Assembly: GCA_017861365.1 (NCBI GenBank)
Contig: JAGFXR010000001.1
Coordinates: 108,396 to 172,395 of the forward strand
Length of the DNA: 64,000 nucleotides
Source: Oscillospiraceae bacterium
GTDB lineage: Bacteria > Bacillota > Clostridia > Oscillospirales > Oscillospiraceae
Direction: 5' to 3'
The notes beneath the pieces were generated by a model. It had not been told where the DNA came from and searched no databases. It worked only from the letters and a program-made list of their open reading frames with translations. The translations under genes and the position numbers were made by a program. Of the stretch, positions 43,940 to 53,888 are shown piece by piece (within the stretch, counting starts at the first letter, position 1; each line of letters opens with the position of its first letter).

Positions 43940-45541
43940 TCAGCTTCTGACCGCCGTGCCGCCGAATTCCGCCAGAACGAGCTGTTTGTTCCGATCCTCC
44001 ACCCAATTGATGCTCCAGGCGGAGCCGAACAAAATGAGTTGGTTGCCCTTGTAGTCCTCCACAAGCTTCGCGTCGCCGGGGAGCACCAGCTCATCCTCCC
44101 GCACATGCTCCGGGGAGGCAATCCAGCGCAGATACTGGTAGGGCAGACCCTCCATCAGGAGTTCCACGCTGTATTCGCTGCGCAGGCGGTACTGGAACAC
44201 ATCGAACTGCAGTGTGCCAACCACGCCGACGAACACTTCCTCCATGCCGGAGTAGGGGGGCTTGAAAATCTGAATGGCGCCTTCCTGGGCAATTTGCTCG
44301 GTGCCCTTTAAGAACTGTTTCCGCTTCATGGTGTCCAGCGGGCGGACACGAGAGAAATGCTCCGGCGCGAAGGTGGGGATGGGGTCAAACTGAATTTTCT
44401 CACCGGGGGCGCAGAGAGTATCTCCGATGGAAAAAATACCGGGGTCGAATACGCCGATGATGTCGCCGGCGTACGCCTCCTCGATGATTTCACGCTCGGA
44501 GGCCATCAGCTGCTGGGGCTGAGAGAGCTTGATTTTCTTGCCGCCCTGCAGGTGGTATACCTCCTTATCCTTGTCAAACCGGCCAGAGCAGACCCGAAGA
44601 AAGGCAATGCGGTCACGGTGAGCCTTATTCATATTAGCCTGAATTTTAAAGACAAAGGCGGTAAAATGGTCGTCAAAGGAGTCCACCACGGTGTCTCCCG
44701 CCAGACGGGGCAGGGGGGGCGGAGTCATGCGGAGAAAATCCTCCAGGAAGGGCTCCACGCCGAAATTGGTCAGAGCCGAACCGAAAAAGACCGGGGAGAG
44801 CTTGCCGTGCCGTACCCGTTCTAAATCAAACTCGCAGGCGGCTCCGTCCAGCAGCTCGATCTCGTCCGCGAGGCGCTGATGCAGCGGTGCGCCAATGAGG
44901 TCGTCCAGCTGGGGGTCATCCAGAGAAACTTGGGCGGCAGTGGCGGCTTTGGAGCCGCCGTGGCTGGTGAAATGAACGATCCGGCGCCTGGCGCGGTCGT
45001 AAACACCCTTAAATTCCTTGCCGCAGCCAATGGGCCAGTTGACGGGGTAGGTTTCGATGCCCAGCTCTTTTTCAATTTCCTCGCATAGCTCGAAGGGGTT
45101 CCGCGCTTCCCGGTCCATTTTGTTGATGAAGGTAAAGATAGGAATGTCCCGCAGGACGCAGACTTTAAACAGCTTGCGGGTCTGAGCCTCCACGCCCTTG
45201 GCCGCGTCAATGACCATGACGGCGGAGTCGGCAGCCATTAAGGTGCGGTAGGTATCCTCGGAGAAGTCCTGATGTCCCGGAGTATCCAGGATATTGATGC
45301 AGAAGCCCTCGTATTGGAACTGCATCACCGATGAGGTGACGGAAATCCCGCGCTGTTTTTCGATTTCCATCCAGTCGGAAACGGCGGCGCGGCTGTTCTT
45401 TTTGCCCTTGACGGCGCCCGCCTGGGCGATGGCCCCTCCGTAGAGGAGAAATTTTTCCGTCAGAGTGGTTTTACCGGCGTCGGGGTGAGAGATGATGGCA
45501 AAGGTGCGCCGGCGGTTGATTTCGGATTGATATTGAGTCAA
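43940..45541 (-). CDS. prfC: Peptide chain release factor 3
   Basis: 533 aa from a TTG at 45541, placed 6 nt after GGAGGG. A GTG 18 nt upstream overlaps that ribosome binding site. G-domain motifs: ISHPDAGKTTLTEK (P-loop), DTPGHQDFSEDTYR, and NKMDRE. The RF3-specific YRTLMAADSAVMVID and QMASEREIIEEAYAGD-type region are present. It is a GTPase that recycles RF1/RF2 after termination. Confidence 0.95.
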   Translation of the reverse strand: MTQYQSEINRRRTFAIISHPDAGKTTLTEKFLLYGGAIAQAGAVKGKKNSRAAVSDWMEIEKQRGISVTSSVMQFQYEGFCINILDTPGHQDFSEDTYRTLMAADSAVMVIDAAKGVEAQTRKLFKVCVLRDIPIFTFINKMDREARNPFELCEEIEKELGIETYPVNWPIGCGKEFKGVYDRARRRIVHFTSHGGSKAATAAQVSLDDPQLDDLIGAPLHQRLADEIELLDGAACEFDLERVRHGKLSPVFFGSALTNFGVEPFLEDFLRMTPPPLPRLAGDTVVDSFDDHFTAFVFKIQANMNKAHRDRIAFLRVCSGRFDKDKEVYHLQGGKKIKLSQPQQLMASEREIIEEAYAGDIIGVFDPGIFSIGDTLCAPGEKIQFDPIPTFAPEHFSRVRPLDTMKRKQFLKGTEQIAQEGAIQIFKPPYSGMEEVFVGVVGTLQFDVFQYRLRSEYSVELLMEGLPYQYLRWIASPEHVREDELVLPGDAKLVEDYKGNQLILFGSAWSINWVEDRNKQLVLAEFGGTAVRS

Positions 45542-45587
45542 GAGGTTCCCTCCACACAAATAATTTCGTGATCACATTAATTTTTAT

Positions 45588-45617
45588 ATTATACCACAAA
45601 ATGCGCCCACGGAGCAA
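45588..45617 (-). promoter_or_regulatory. Sigma-A promoter of prfC
   Basis: On the minus strand: TTGCTC (45617-45612), 18-nt spacer, TATAAT (45593-45588). Confidence 0.55.
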
Positions 45618-45783
45618 TAGCGGCTGCAAATCAATCCCCTTGCTTCGAAAAAGGGAGTAAACCGCGACAATTCATTTATTTTGGAAAAGTACGCCTCAAA
45701 GCCCGCCGTTCATAAACTGGAGCGGACGGATCAATTTCAATCAGACCGGTCTGTGGTTCAACCATGAAAGGGAGGACAGTGTT

Positions 45784-46050
45784 TTGCATATAATCGAATT
45801 TTCTAAGCTGATTCTGCTGTTTGAAACCGCTTTGGTGGCGGTGGTATCGGGCTTTGTCCTGTTTTTCTGCTATCTGTCCATCTCCAGCGATTACAGCGGC
45901 AGCCTGCCCTATCTGACCACCATGATCACCGCGGTCTGGGCGGCATACGGAGCAAGCATCAGCTTTTATCAAAGCAAATCGGGGAAAGAGAATGTTAAAA
46001 AAATAGAAGTGTCGGCCGCTGCGTCCAATACCGATCAGGACTCGGATTGA
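45784..46050 (+). CDS. Small membrane protein, unknown function
   Basis: 88 aa from a TTG with GGGAGG about 9 nt upstream. Two hydrophobic helices (about residues 8-31 and 42-60), then a basic-acidic tail (SKSGKENVKKIEVS). The second helix ends WAAYGASISFYQSKSGKEN, a pattern common in small phage-like or holin-like membrane proteins, but no family was recognised. No neighbours on the same transcript. Confidence 0.6.
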   Translation: MHIIEFSKLILLFETALVAVVSGFVLFFCYLSISSDYSGSLPYLTTMITAVWAAYGASISFYQSKSGKENVKKIEVSAAASNTDQDSD

Positions 46051-46387
46051 CACGGCGGAGAGGCGTCTAAAGCGGAAATACAAGGAAAACCCGAAACACA
46101 TATGAACAGCAATGAGCGACTGCCGCTGCAGGCATCAAAATGTGGCAGCGTATTTTATGGAAATATTCGCGCAAATATTTAACAATAAACAAAAAATGTT
46201 TTATTTTCGTTATATTTATAGTGGTTTAGAATACGGCAGGGAGATCATGGTGATCCCTGTCGTATCTTTTATTTCAGGTTAAATAAAGGTTGAAACGGTA
46301 ATATATCAAGTGAAACCATAACGAAATCTTAACACTTTGGACACCACTGGTTAATATTTCAGTTATGTTACAAATGTGCAATAAATA
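46051..46387. other. Intergenic region upstream of the first S-layer gene
   Basis: AT-rich, no gene recognised. It holds the terminator at 46231-46269, then about 120 AT-rich nt before the S-layer promoter. Confidence 0.5.
46231..46269 (+). terminator. Terminator upstream of the S-layer promoter
   Basis: 12-bp arms ATACGGCAGGGA and TCCCTGTCGTAT (one G:U pair), then CTTTT. Confidence 0.7.
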
Positions 46388-46416
46388 TTGACATGGCAAA
46401 CGGAATGCATTATACT
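46388..46416 (+). promoter_or_regulatory. Strong sigma-A promoter of the first S-layer gene
   Basis: TTGACA (46388-46393), 17-nt spacer, TATACT (46411-46416). The roughly 95-nt leader contains stems AAGGTGGCTT/AAGTCGCCTT, GACTTA/TAAGTC and GACCT/AGGTC, which may stabilise the mRNA. Confidence 0.8.
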
Positions 46417-46517
46417 GCACATTGTTTCAAGGTGGCTTTAACCGCTAGATGGACTTAGTGATTAAGTCGCCTTAAAAAGACCTGAAAGGTCAAAAATTAT
46501 TAAGGAGGAAATACCCT

Positions 46518-49500
46518 ATGAGAAACCTGAAAAAGGTTCTCTCGCTGGTGATGGCTCTGGCTATGTCCCTGAGCCTGGCTAATGTGGCACTGGCAGCTCC
46601 TGTAGCTTCCACTACCACCAAGGCATCCACCAGCACGAGCACCACTTTCACCGATGAGTCTTCTATTGAGAACATCGATGCAGTTTCCCTGCTTGCCACT
46701 CTCGGCATTTTAAGCGGCTACGAGGATGGCACTTTTCTGCCTGCTCAGGCCGTAACCCGTGCAGAGGCAGCCAAAATTGTCTGCTACCTGCTGTTGGGTG
46801 AAGATGCCGCCAGCGCTCTGTCTGACGCTGCTGTGACCACCGGTTTCACCGATGTTGACGGCCAGGGCTATGACTGGGCCACCGGCTTCATTCAGTATGC
46901 TGCCACCAATGGCATCATCAGCGGCTACGGCGACAGCAAGTTTGGTCCTGCCGACACCGTTACCACCTATCAGCTCGCTAAGATGATTCTCTGCGGACTG
47001 GGCTATGGCGTGAACGGCGAGTACACCGGCAGCTACTGGGCAACCAACGTTGCGGTTCAGGCCGTGAAGTCCGGTGTTCTGGAGAAGGGCGCTACTAACG
47101 TAGCTTGCACCCGCGATGATACCGCTCTGATTGCTTACAACTCCCTGTTTGCTTATCTGGTTTCTTGGAGCAGTGATGACAATAAGTACAACTATATCAC
47201 TGAAGAAAATGATGCTGGTGATGATGTCAAACAGACGCTGGCAATTCAAAACTATGATTACCAGACCGCGAAAGGCGTTTTGGGCTATGACTCTGATGAC
47301 GGTTACTATATTGATGTCGTCAATACGGACGATGTCGACGAAGATAAAGTCTATGTTGACTGCACCGATCCCACTCTGTTTGGTCAGAATGTTGAGGCAG
47401 GTGTGATTGATGATCAGGGCGTTACCAATGTGACTGCCATCGACAAGACTTTGGGTACTACCACCAAAGGCAACTACAGTGACTGGATCAACGACGATGA
47501 AGATGATTATATTGCCGATCTGAACTCCGATGATTCCATTAACAGCGGCAAAGTCATCCTGTACTACAACGGAGAGAAAGTTGGATCCTTTACCGAAGCA
47601 CAGCTGGACACCAAAGCAGATAATGGCTATTTCACAGACGGTATGGTCACTACTCTGGTTGATCAGGGACAGTACGACGCAGATGATGACAAGTATACCT
47701 TTGATGGCGACATCGACCTGATTATCATTGTTGACAAGTATGTCAGCCAGGTGGGTGAAGATGAAGTAACCGTTGATGATGACGAGGTTACCATTGATGG
47801 TGTTGATGCAAAAACCGCGGACGGTTCCGATTCTCTGACCGAAATTGACTCCGACAAAATTGTTTATCCCAGCGACTTGAGCGATGGTGATATTGTTCTG
47901 AGCTATCAGGATGCTGCTTCTGAGATTTACTATGTAGAGAAGGCCGCTTCTGTGACCGGTTCGATTGATTCTATCTCTTACAAATCATCCAAATATCACT
48001 ATACCATCGACAGCACTAAGTATGGTGAGAGCGGACTGAATACTTCGAACAGTGGTCTTGATGACACGAATCTGAACGGTGATGGCGGAAGCCTGGCTGT
48101 GGGCGATGACGTCATCTTCTATCTGGACAACAACAGCGACATCGTATATGCTGATGGCGATGCTTCCGGCAGCGACGATTATGCTGCTATCGTCAAGGCA
48201 AAATGGGTTGATAGCTCCAGCGCTGATGCGTATCTCTCTTTGAAGCTTTTGTTCTCCGACGGCACCACCGATGTGGTCGAAATCGACCAGCTGAATGGTG
48301 ATGACGCTGACGATGCGCTCCTTGATCTGAATGGAGACGCTGACACCTATACTGACGACGACGATCGCACCACGGCGATTGAGGGTTATGCAAGCGATTT
48401 GTTGACTGATAAAACCATTGTAACTTATAGCGAGAATTCCGATGGTACTTATGATGTGGATACCGTTGATGATGCTGATGATATTTCCGCTACTACATCG
48501 TCCACCGGAATTGTCAATGGAACTGCCAAGATCAATATTAACGGTAGCTACTATGCCGATAGCAGCACCGTGTTCTTCCTGTATGACGGTGATGACTACT
48601 CTGCATACACCGGTATTAAAAATGTTTCCGATGTGGATAGCATCAGCTATGTTTACGCCGTTGTAGATGGTACCTCTCTTGAGTATGTCTATGCAGAGGG
48701 CGACGTAAGCGGTGTATCTGCTGATAATTACTTCTTCTTGCTGGATACTGAGTATACTGATCACGACGATTACTACAGTTACCCTGCTGCTATGGACGGC
48801 AATGAAGACACTTCTGTAAATACCGATAGCAAGATTAGTTCTGCCACTGCGGGCTATGTATACTCCGTTGATGAAGAAAACTCTGATGGGTACGCAACTG
48901 AGGTGAGTAAGCAGTCTTGGACTGCGGGTATCGCGCTTGTCTCTAGTGGCACACTGGTCATTGGTGACGACGAAGACTCGGATGATAACGACTACTCCTA
49001 TGACAGCAGCACTGTGGTATACAGAATTACCTACAATGCTACGAAAGACAAGTATGAAGCCAGCGTTGGTAAGGTTTCCAGCTATGTCAAGGAAGGCACT
49101 GACGATCTGATCTATGTTGTCCCTGAGGATGAAGATGATGATACCCCGTATGCCACCGAGATCTTCGTACTTGAGGATTGCGCCCCCACTCTGTCACTCT
49201 CCTTCTCTGACGGAACAGACGACACTGACACTTACTACACAGACGGTGATGCCATTTCTGTTGATGGGTTGACTGCTGAGAGCTCTCAGGTTGTTACCTT
49301 GAACATTCCAGACGGTACGGACGTGGACGTTGACAGCATTGTCGCAACTGATTATGATTCGGATACTGAGAATGGCACTGCACCCTCTTTCGTAGTAAAA
49401 AGTTCCTCTGCTAATACCTATACTCTATACTTGGAATCTGGTGATAGTGTATCCTTTGATGCTACTGTTTCTACTGGGAACGGCATTGAAGCAACCTACA

Positions 49501-49523
49501 CTGTTACTCTGACTGCGTCCTAA
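46518..49523 (+). CDS. S-layer protein with N-terminal SLH domains, paralog 1
   Basis: 1001 aa. Signal peptide with cleavage near ANVALA-AP (residue 27). SLH repeats cover about 44-95 (LGILSGYEDGTFLPAQAVTR), 108-163 (NGIISGYGDSKFGPADTVTT) and a weaker third to about 215. The remaining 780 residues are exceptionally Asp- and Thr-rich, with few Arg and Lys, and probably form beta-sandwich domains binding calcium. SLH domains anchor the protein to secondary wall polymers. Strong promoter, structured leader, perfect ribosome binding site and a UUCG-capped terminator all indicate very high expression. Confidence 0.92.
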   Translation: MRNLKKVLSLVMALAMSLSLANVALAAPVASTTTKASTSTSTTFTDESSIENIDAVSLLATLGILSGYEDGTFLPAQAVTRAEAAKIVCYLLLGEDAASALSDAAVTTGFTDVDGQGYDWATGFIQYAATNGIISGYGDSKFGPADTVTTYQLAKMILCGLGYGVNGEYTGSYWATNVAVQAVKSGVLEKGATNVACTRDDTALIAYNSLFAYLVSWSSDDNKYNYITEENDAGDDVKQTLAIQNYDYQTAKGVLGYDSDDGYYIDVVNTDDVDEDKVYVDCTDPTLFGQNVEAGVIDDQGVTNVTAIDKTLGTTTKGNYSDWINDDEDDYIADLNSDDSINSGKVILYYNGEKVGSFTEAQLDTKADNGYFTDGMVTTLVDQGQYDADDDKYTFDGDIDLIIIVDKYVSQVGEDEVTVDDDEVTIDGVDAKTADGSDSLTEIDSDKIVYPSDLSDGDIVLSYQDAASEIYYVEKAASVTGSIDSISYKSSKYHYTIDSTKYGESGLNTSNSGLDDTNLNGDGGSLAVGDDVIFYLDNNSDIVYADGDASGSDDYAAIVKAKWVDSSSADAYLSLKLLFSDGTTDVVEIDQLNGDDADDALLDLNGDADTYTDDDDRTTAIEGYASDLLTDKTIVTYSENSDGTYDVDTVDDADDISATTSSTGIVNGTAKININGSYYADSSTVFFLYDGDDYSAYTGIKNVSDVDSISYVYAVVDGTSLEYVYAEGDVSGVSADNYFFLLDTEYTDHDDYYSYPAAMDGNEDTSVNTDSKISSATAGYVYSVDEENSDGYATEVSKQSWTAGIALVSSGTLVIGDDEDSDDNDYSYDSSTVVYRITYNATKDKYEASVGKVSSYVKEGTDDLIYVVPEDEDDDTPYATEIFVLEDCAPTLSLSFSDGTDDTDTYYTDGDAISVDGLTAESSQVVTLNIPDGTDVDVDSIVATDYDSDTENGTAPSFVVKSSSANTYTLYLESGDSVSFDATVSTGNGIEATYTVTLTAS

Positions 49524-49548
49524 TCCCCAGCAACTTTTACTCAAGCAG

Positions 49549-49587
49549 GCGACTCCCGCGCTTTCGAGCGCGGGAGTCGCTTTTTTT
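49549..49587 (+). terminator. Terminator of S-layer gene 1
   Basis: 14-bp perfect arms (49549-49562 and 49567-49580) closed by a TTCG tetraloop, then seven T. Confidence 0.95.
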
Positions 49588-49822
49588 CATTCTATGTCTA
49601 CCTATGCTTGTAATCAGTGAGGCTTGCAGAGAAATTTGTAGAAAATTCAATAATACTAAAAAAGTAAGATAAATGTGAATTTTATGAGAAAATAAGACGA
49701 GAACAATATAAAATTGAAATAAAGATCAGAATAGAAAAATATAAATATGAAAACTTATTGCATCGGGAATAGGTAAAATTATCATGCAAAATTACAGTAG
49801 TATTACAATAATGGGTTAACTA
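49588..49822. other. Intergenic region between S-layer genes
   Basis: About 235 AT-rich nt with no recognisable gene or element before the next promoter. Confidence 0.5.
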
Positions 49823-49851
49823 TTGACGGATGTTATTCCATCCATTATGAT
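49823..49851 (+). promoter_or_regulatory. Sigma-A promoter of the second S-layer gene
   Basis: TTGACG (49823-49828), 17-nt spacer, TATGAT (49846-49851), leaving a leader of about 100 nt. Confidence 0.7.
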
Positions 49852-49957
49852 GAGGTCGTCTGAAAGAGATACGCGATTTGTGAGAGTCTGCGTGTACTTT
49901 CAAGGTTTAATGATCCGGACAAACTGTTTGGATCCATCAAAAAGGAGGAAATACCCC

Positions 49958-52384
49958 ATGAGAAACCTGAAAAAGGTTCTCTCGCTGGTCACGGTTCTGG
50001 TAATGGCTTTTAGCCTTGCAAATGTGGCATTTGCGGCTACTGCTTCTACCACCAGCGAGACAACCACGACCTCGTTCACCGACGCGGACTCCATTGAGAA
50101 TTCAGATGAAGTCGCGCTGCTGAACCACCTCGGTATCCTGATCGGTTATGAGGATGGATCTTACCAGCCTGCCAAGACCGTGACACGCGCCGAGGCCGCA
50201 AAGATTGTTTGCTACCTGCTTCTGGGCACTGATGCCGCGGATAGCCTGGCAAATAACACGGTTGCTACCTCGTTTACGGACATGACCGGAGCTGAGTGGG
50301 CGTCTGGCTTTGTTCAGTACTGCGAGACCATTGGCATCATTAACGGCTACGGCGATGGAACCTTCGGACCCTCTGACACCGTGACCACTTACCAGTTTGC
50401 GAAAATGCTGCTTTGCGCTCTGGGTTATGGACAGAAGGGCGAGTACGTCGGCACATACTGGAGCACCAATGTTGCAGTTCAGGCTGTGAAGCTTGGCATT
50501 CTGACTAAGGGCACCACAGACGGCGGCTGCACCCGTGACATGACCGCGCTGTATGCGTACAATGCGCTCTTTGTGACCCAGGCTACTTATGATTCTGATT
50601 CCAATAAGTATGTCACCACGGACAACGAGACGTTAGCCGTTCAGAACTTCGACTATATCACTGTGGACGGCGTTCTGAATTATGACACGGACGATGGATA
50701 CTATGTGGTTCCTGATTCCGATTCCGATGTCTCCGACAATGTCTATGTTGAGTGCGATGATCCCACCCTTCTTTATCAGCAGGTTTCCGTGGGTGAAATT
50801 GATGAAATTGGCGTAACCTCCCTTACCGCGCTGGATGAGACTCTGGATACCTTTGCGGACGGCAAACTTGCCGAGCGCCTTGACTCGACTGATGATCTGT
50901 ATGTGGCAAAAGCGACTGATACCGTGACCGTTGTAACCGACGGTGTGGTTGCAACCGATGTCGACCCTGACAGCATCACAGTGACAGCCGGCACGGTCGT
51001 CTCACTGGTTGACGTGGCTGACAGCAGCGATGATTATTCCACAGACGGCAAAATCGACATGATTGTAATTACCGACAAGAGCATTGGAACTGTGGATGAC
51101 GATGGAGTAACCGTGGATGACGATACCGTCTCCATTGACGGAATCTCCGATATTACCGACATTGACACAGAGAATGTTGTTTATCCCAGTGACCTTGCAG
51201 CGGACGATGTTGTTCTGTACAGCTACAACGAAAAAACCGAGACTTATTATGTAGAGAAGGCTCAGTCCATCAGCGGTGAGCTGACCGGTATTACTTCCAA
51301 CTCTAAGTATACCGTGAATGGCACCAAGTATGTGGAGTCCGGTCTGGTTGAAACCGCTGGGGATGCTGGACTGAGTGATCTGTCCATTGGCGATGCGGTT
51401 ACCTTCTATCTGGACAACAACAGCGACGTGGTAGTCGCGGAACTGACTTCCGATTCGATTAGCAATTACGCGGCTGTGATTGATGCTGATTGGGTGAACT
51501 ACAGCTTGAAGAGCACCTACCTTGAGGCGAAGCTGTTGTTCGCTGACGGAACCACCGATGTTGTCACCATTGATGAGTACAACAGTGAAGATGCGGTTTC
51601 CGCTGACGCGGCCACCATCGCCGGCAGCGTTGTCACCTTCAGCGAAAACGCAGACGGCACTTATGATGTGGATTCTGTTACGTCGGGTACGCTGAGTGCA
51701 ACTTCCATTGTGACAGGAACTTCCAAGATTCAAAAAACCACTGCGCCGACCTATGTTTACGCAGACAGTAACACAGTATTCTTCCTCAATGACGGCGACG
51801 ATTATTATGTATACACCGGCATTGCAAATGTACCCAATGTTTCTTTCGATGCCAATACCGCAGTTACTGTGACGGACGGCAGCTCTTTGGATTACGTCTA
51901 CATCTCCGATGCCACCATTGACGGCACGGATGCCGAGGGCTATTTCTTCCTGACGAACTCTGAGTATGACGAGCAGAGCAGCCATGTTGAGTATGACGTA
52001 TTCAAGGATGGTGCAACCACGACAGTCAGCACAGATGATGTTTTGTCTGCGATTACCAACGGCGGCGCTGGAGTCGTTTACTCCATTGACAGAACGGATT
52101 CCGATGACTATGTGACGAAAGTGACCGCGCAGAGCTATGACACTGGTATCGTCCTTGCTTCTGGCGGCACGCTGATCACAGATGTTACCAATGAAAATGA
52201 GTACACCTATGACAGCAGCACCGTGGTTTACTCGATCACCTACAATTCTACCAAGGATACCTACACGATGAAGACCGGCTCTGTTTCCACTTACGCTAAA
52301 GTTGATTCCAACGACAAAGTGTTTGTTGTTGCAGACGATGACGGATATGCTTCCGCGATCTATATCCTGCGTGTTTCAGGCTAA
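49958..52384 (+). CDS. S-layer protein with N-terminal SLH domains, paralog 2
   Basis: 808 aa from the ATG at 49958. An upstream in-frame ATG lies inside the promoter and is rejected. The ribosome binding site and first codons are almost identical to paralog 1 (AGGAGGAAATACC, MRNLKKVLSL). SLH repeats follow the same pattern (LGILIGYEDGSYQPAKTVTR, IGIINGYGDGTFGPSDTVTT). The body aligns with paralog 1 at many points (for example VTFYLDNNSDVV and the TYDSSTVVY end) but is about 190 residues shorter. It is again Asp/Thr/Val-rich. Probably a second S-layer or wall protein produced by tandem duplication. Confidence 0.92.
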   Translation: MRNLKKVLSLVTVLVMAFSLANVAFAATASTTSETTTTSFTDADSIENSDEVALLNHLGILIGYEDGSYQPAKTVTRAEAAKIVCYLLLGTDAADSLANNTVATSFTDMTGAEWASGFVQYCETIGIINGYGDGTFGPSDTVTTYQFAKMLLCALGYGQKGEYVGTYWSTNVAVQAVKLGILTKGTTDGGCTRDMTALYAYNALFVTQATYDSDSNKYVTTDNETLAVQNFDYITVDGVLNYDTDDGYYVVPDSDSDVSDNVYVECDDPTLLYQQVSVGEIDEIGVTSLTALDETLDTFADGKLAERLDSTDDLYVAKATDTVTVVTDGVVATDVDPDSITVTAGTVVSLVDVADSSDDYSTDGKIDMIVITDKSIGTVDDDGVTVDDDTVSIDGISDITDIDTENVVYPSDLAADDVVLYSYNEKTETYYVEKAQSISGELTGITSNSKYTVNGTKYVESGLVETAGDAGLSDLSIGDAVTFYLDNNSDVVVAELTSDSISNYAAVIDADWVNYSLKSTYLEAKLLFADGTTDVVTIDEYNSEDAVSADAATIAGSVVTFSENADGTYDVDSVTSGTLSATSIVTGTSKIQKTTAPTYVYADSNTVFFLNDGDDYYVYTGIANVPNVSFDANTAVTVTDGSSLDYVYISDATIDGTDAEGYFFLTNSEYDEQSSHVEYDVFKDGATTTVSTDDVLSAITNGGAGVVYSIDRTDSDDYVTKVTAQSYDTGIVLASGGTLITDVTNENEYTYDSSTVVYSITYNSTKDTYTMKTGSVSTYAKVDSNDKVFVVADDDGYASAIYILRVSG

Positions 52385-52461
52385 TACAACGCAAAGCATC
52401 CCGCGCTATTAGGCGGAGTATCATACGGAGAAAAGTGAATTAAGTATCAATCTCTGTGATG

Positions 52462-52496
52462 GGGCGGACAGTTTCGGCTGTCCGCCCTGTTTTTTT
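52462..52496 (+). terminator. Terminator of S-layer gene 2
   Basis: 10-bp arms GGGCGGACAG and CTGTCCGCCC, then TGTTTTTTT. Confidence 0.9.
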
Positions 52497-52689
52497 GCCT
52501 ATGATGCAGTTGCTGCTCCGGCTTGTCTGATTTTATAAATGTTTAATTATGTTGAAATTCCCATGTAATTGTTTTATAATTAAAAAGTTCAATATTGTGC
52601 AAATAGGTTAATTTTTGAATCAGTTGTATGGTTATTCTAATTCAAAGATTATACTCAATCATACCATGTAATAAAGGTTGATTCATTTT

Positions 52690-53154
52690 ATGATAAAATT
52701 TTCCCGTGAAGCCTTGTTGTACCTAATTTACGGGGTTCTAACAACAATTGTTAATTATTCGGTTTTTTCACTTTGTTATTTTCTCCTTTTTCAAGGGACA
52801 AAATCCTTGGCCGCAAACGCGATTGCGTTTGTTTTTGCGGTAGCCTTTGCCTTCGTGACAAATAAGATTTTTGTATTTAAAAGCAAAAGCTGGGAGGTTG
52901 GAATATTAAAGAAAGAGCTCACGCAGTTTGTGGGCGCCCGTTTCGTGTCTTTTTTATTTGAAGAAGCGGGGCTGTTTGTCTGCGATGAACTGTTGCAGTT
53001 GGGAAGAATAAATATCTGCTCAATTGGAAGTTTTTCGGTGAATGGGGTTATAATATCAAAGATTGTGTTATCTGTCCTGGTTGTCATAATCAATTATATC
53101 CTTTGTAAGTTTGTTATTTTCAGAAAAAAACATATAAAAGGACTGATGATATGA
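52690..53154 (+). CDS. GtrA family membrane protein
   Basis: About 154 aa from the ATG at 52690; a TTG at 52678 is an alternative. Four hydrophobic helices. The N-terminal YLIYGVLTTIVNYSVFSL and FVTNKIFVFKSKSW segments are typical of GtrA, a proposed flippase for polyprenyl-phosphate-linked sugars. The stop overlaps the next gene by ATGA. The first gene of a four-gene surface glycosylation block. Confidence 0.87.
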   Translation: MIKFSREALLYLIYGVLTTIVNYSVFSLCYFLLFQGTKSLAANAIAFVFAVAFAFVTNKIFVFKSKSWEVGILKKELTQFVGARFVSFLFEEAGLFVCDELLQLGRINICSIGSFSVNGVIISKIVLSVLVVIINYILCKFVIFRKKHIKGLMI

Positions 53155-53888
53155 AAAAGGTCCTTCTGATTATTCCGGCATTTAATGAAGAAGCCAACAT
53201 CCTTCCAGTAGCCAGAAAATTGGACGCGTTTTGTTCGTCTCACAAAGGACAAAATCCGGACTATTCCATAGATTACATTGTGATAAATGATGGTTCCGGT
53301 GATCGCACCGCTGAAATTTGCAGGAACAATGATATCCCTGTTATTTCTCTTGTAAAAAATCTTGGGATTGGTGGTGCGGTGCAGACGGGATATAAGTATG
53401 CGCTTCAGGAACAATATGATGTCGCCGTGCAGTTTGACGGCGATGGACAGCACGATATTGAATCACTTGATCAAGTGATTCTGCCAATTCTTCGAAATGA
53501 GGCAGACTTTACAGTTGGGTCTCGATTTATTGAGAAAAATGAGGGAAACTTTCAATCCACACGCTTTAGAAGAATGGGGATTTTTATTTTATCGGGTGTG
53601 ATGCGTTTGTTCGGCAGAGTGCGCATTTTGGACTGCACCTCCGGGTATCGGGGGGCGGGGAGGTGCGCAATCGCTTATCTCAGCGAAGATTATCCGGTGG
53701 ATTACCCGGAACCGGAATCGCTGATTCAAATTGCAAAACGAGGTTATAGAATCGTTGAAGTGCCCGTAACGATGTTTGAACGGGAAGGCGGAACGTCTTC
53801 GATCCGCCTATGGAAATCCTGCTACTACATGATTAAGGTGACTCTGGCTATTATGATTGCAAGTATTCAGAGAAAGGAGAATCACTGA
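53151..53888 (+). CDS. Glycosyltransferase family 2 (polyprenyl-phosphate sugar transferase, DPM1/GtrB-like)
   Basis: 245 aa. LLIIPAFNEEANILPVARK opens a GT-A fold, with VINDGSGDRTAEIC and the VQFDGDGQHD metal site. The later SGVMRLFGRVRILDCTSGYRG is typical of dolichol- or undecaprenyl-phosphate sugar transferases. It has no C-terminal membrane helices, so it depends on membrane partners such as GtrA. It would charge a lipid carrier with a hexose on the cytoplasmic side. Confidence 0.9.
   Translation: MKKVLLIIPAFNEEANILPVARKLDAFCSSHKGQNPDYSIDYIVINDGSGDRTAEICRNNDIPVISLVKNLGIGGAVQTGYKYALQEQYDVAVQFDGDGQHDIESLDQVILPILRNEADFTVGSRFIEKNEGNFQSTRFRRMGIFILSGVMRLFGRVRILDCTSGYRGAGRCAIAYLSEDYPVDYPEPESLIQIAKRGYRIVEVPVTMFEREGGTSSIRLWKSCYYMIKVTLAIMIASIQRKENH

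Noticed and set aside
47985..51985. Long minus-strand frames (about 259 and 327 codons) opposite the S-layer genes
   Set aside because: They result from the Asp/Thr-biased codon use of the sense strand; no ribosome binding site or family.
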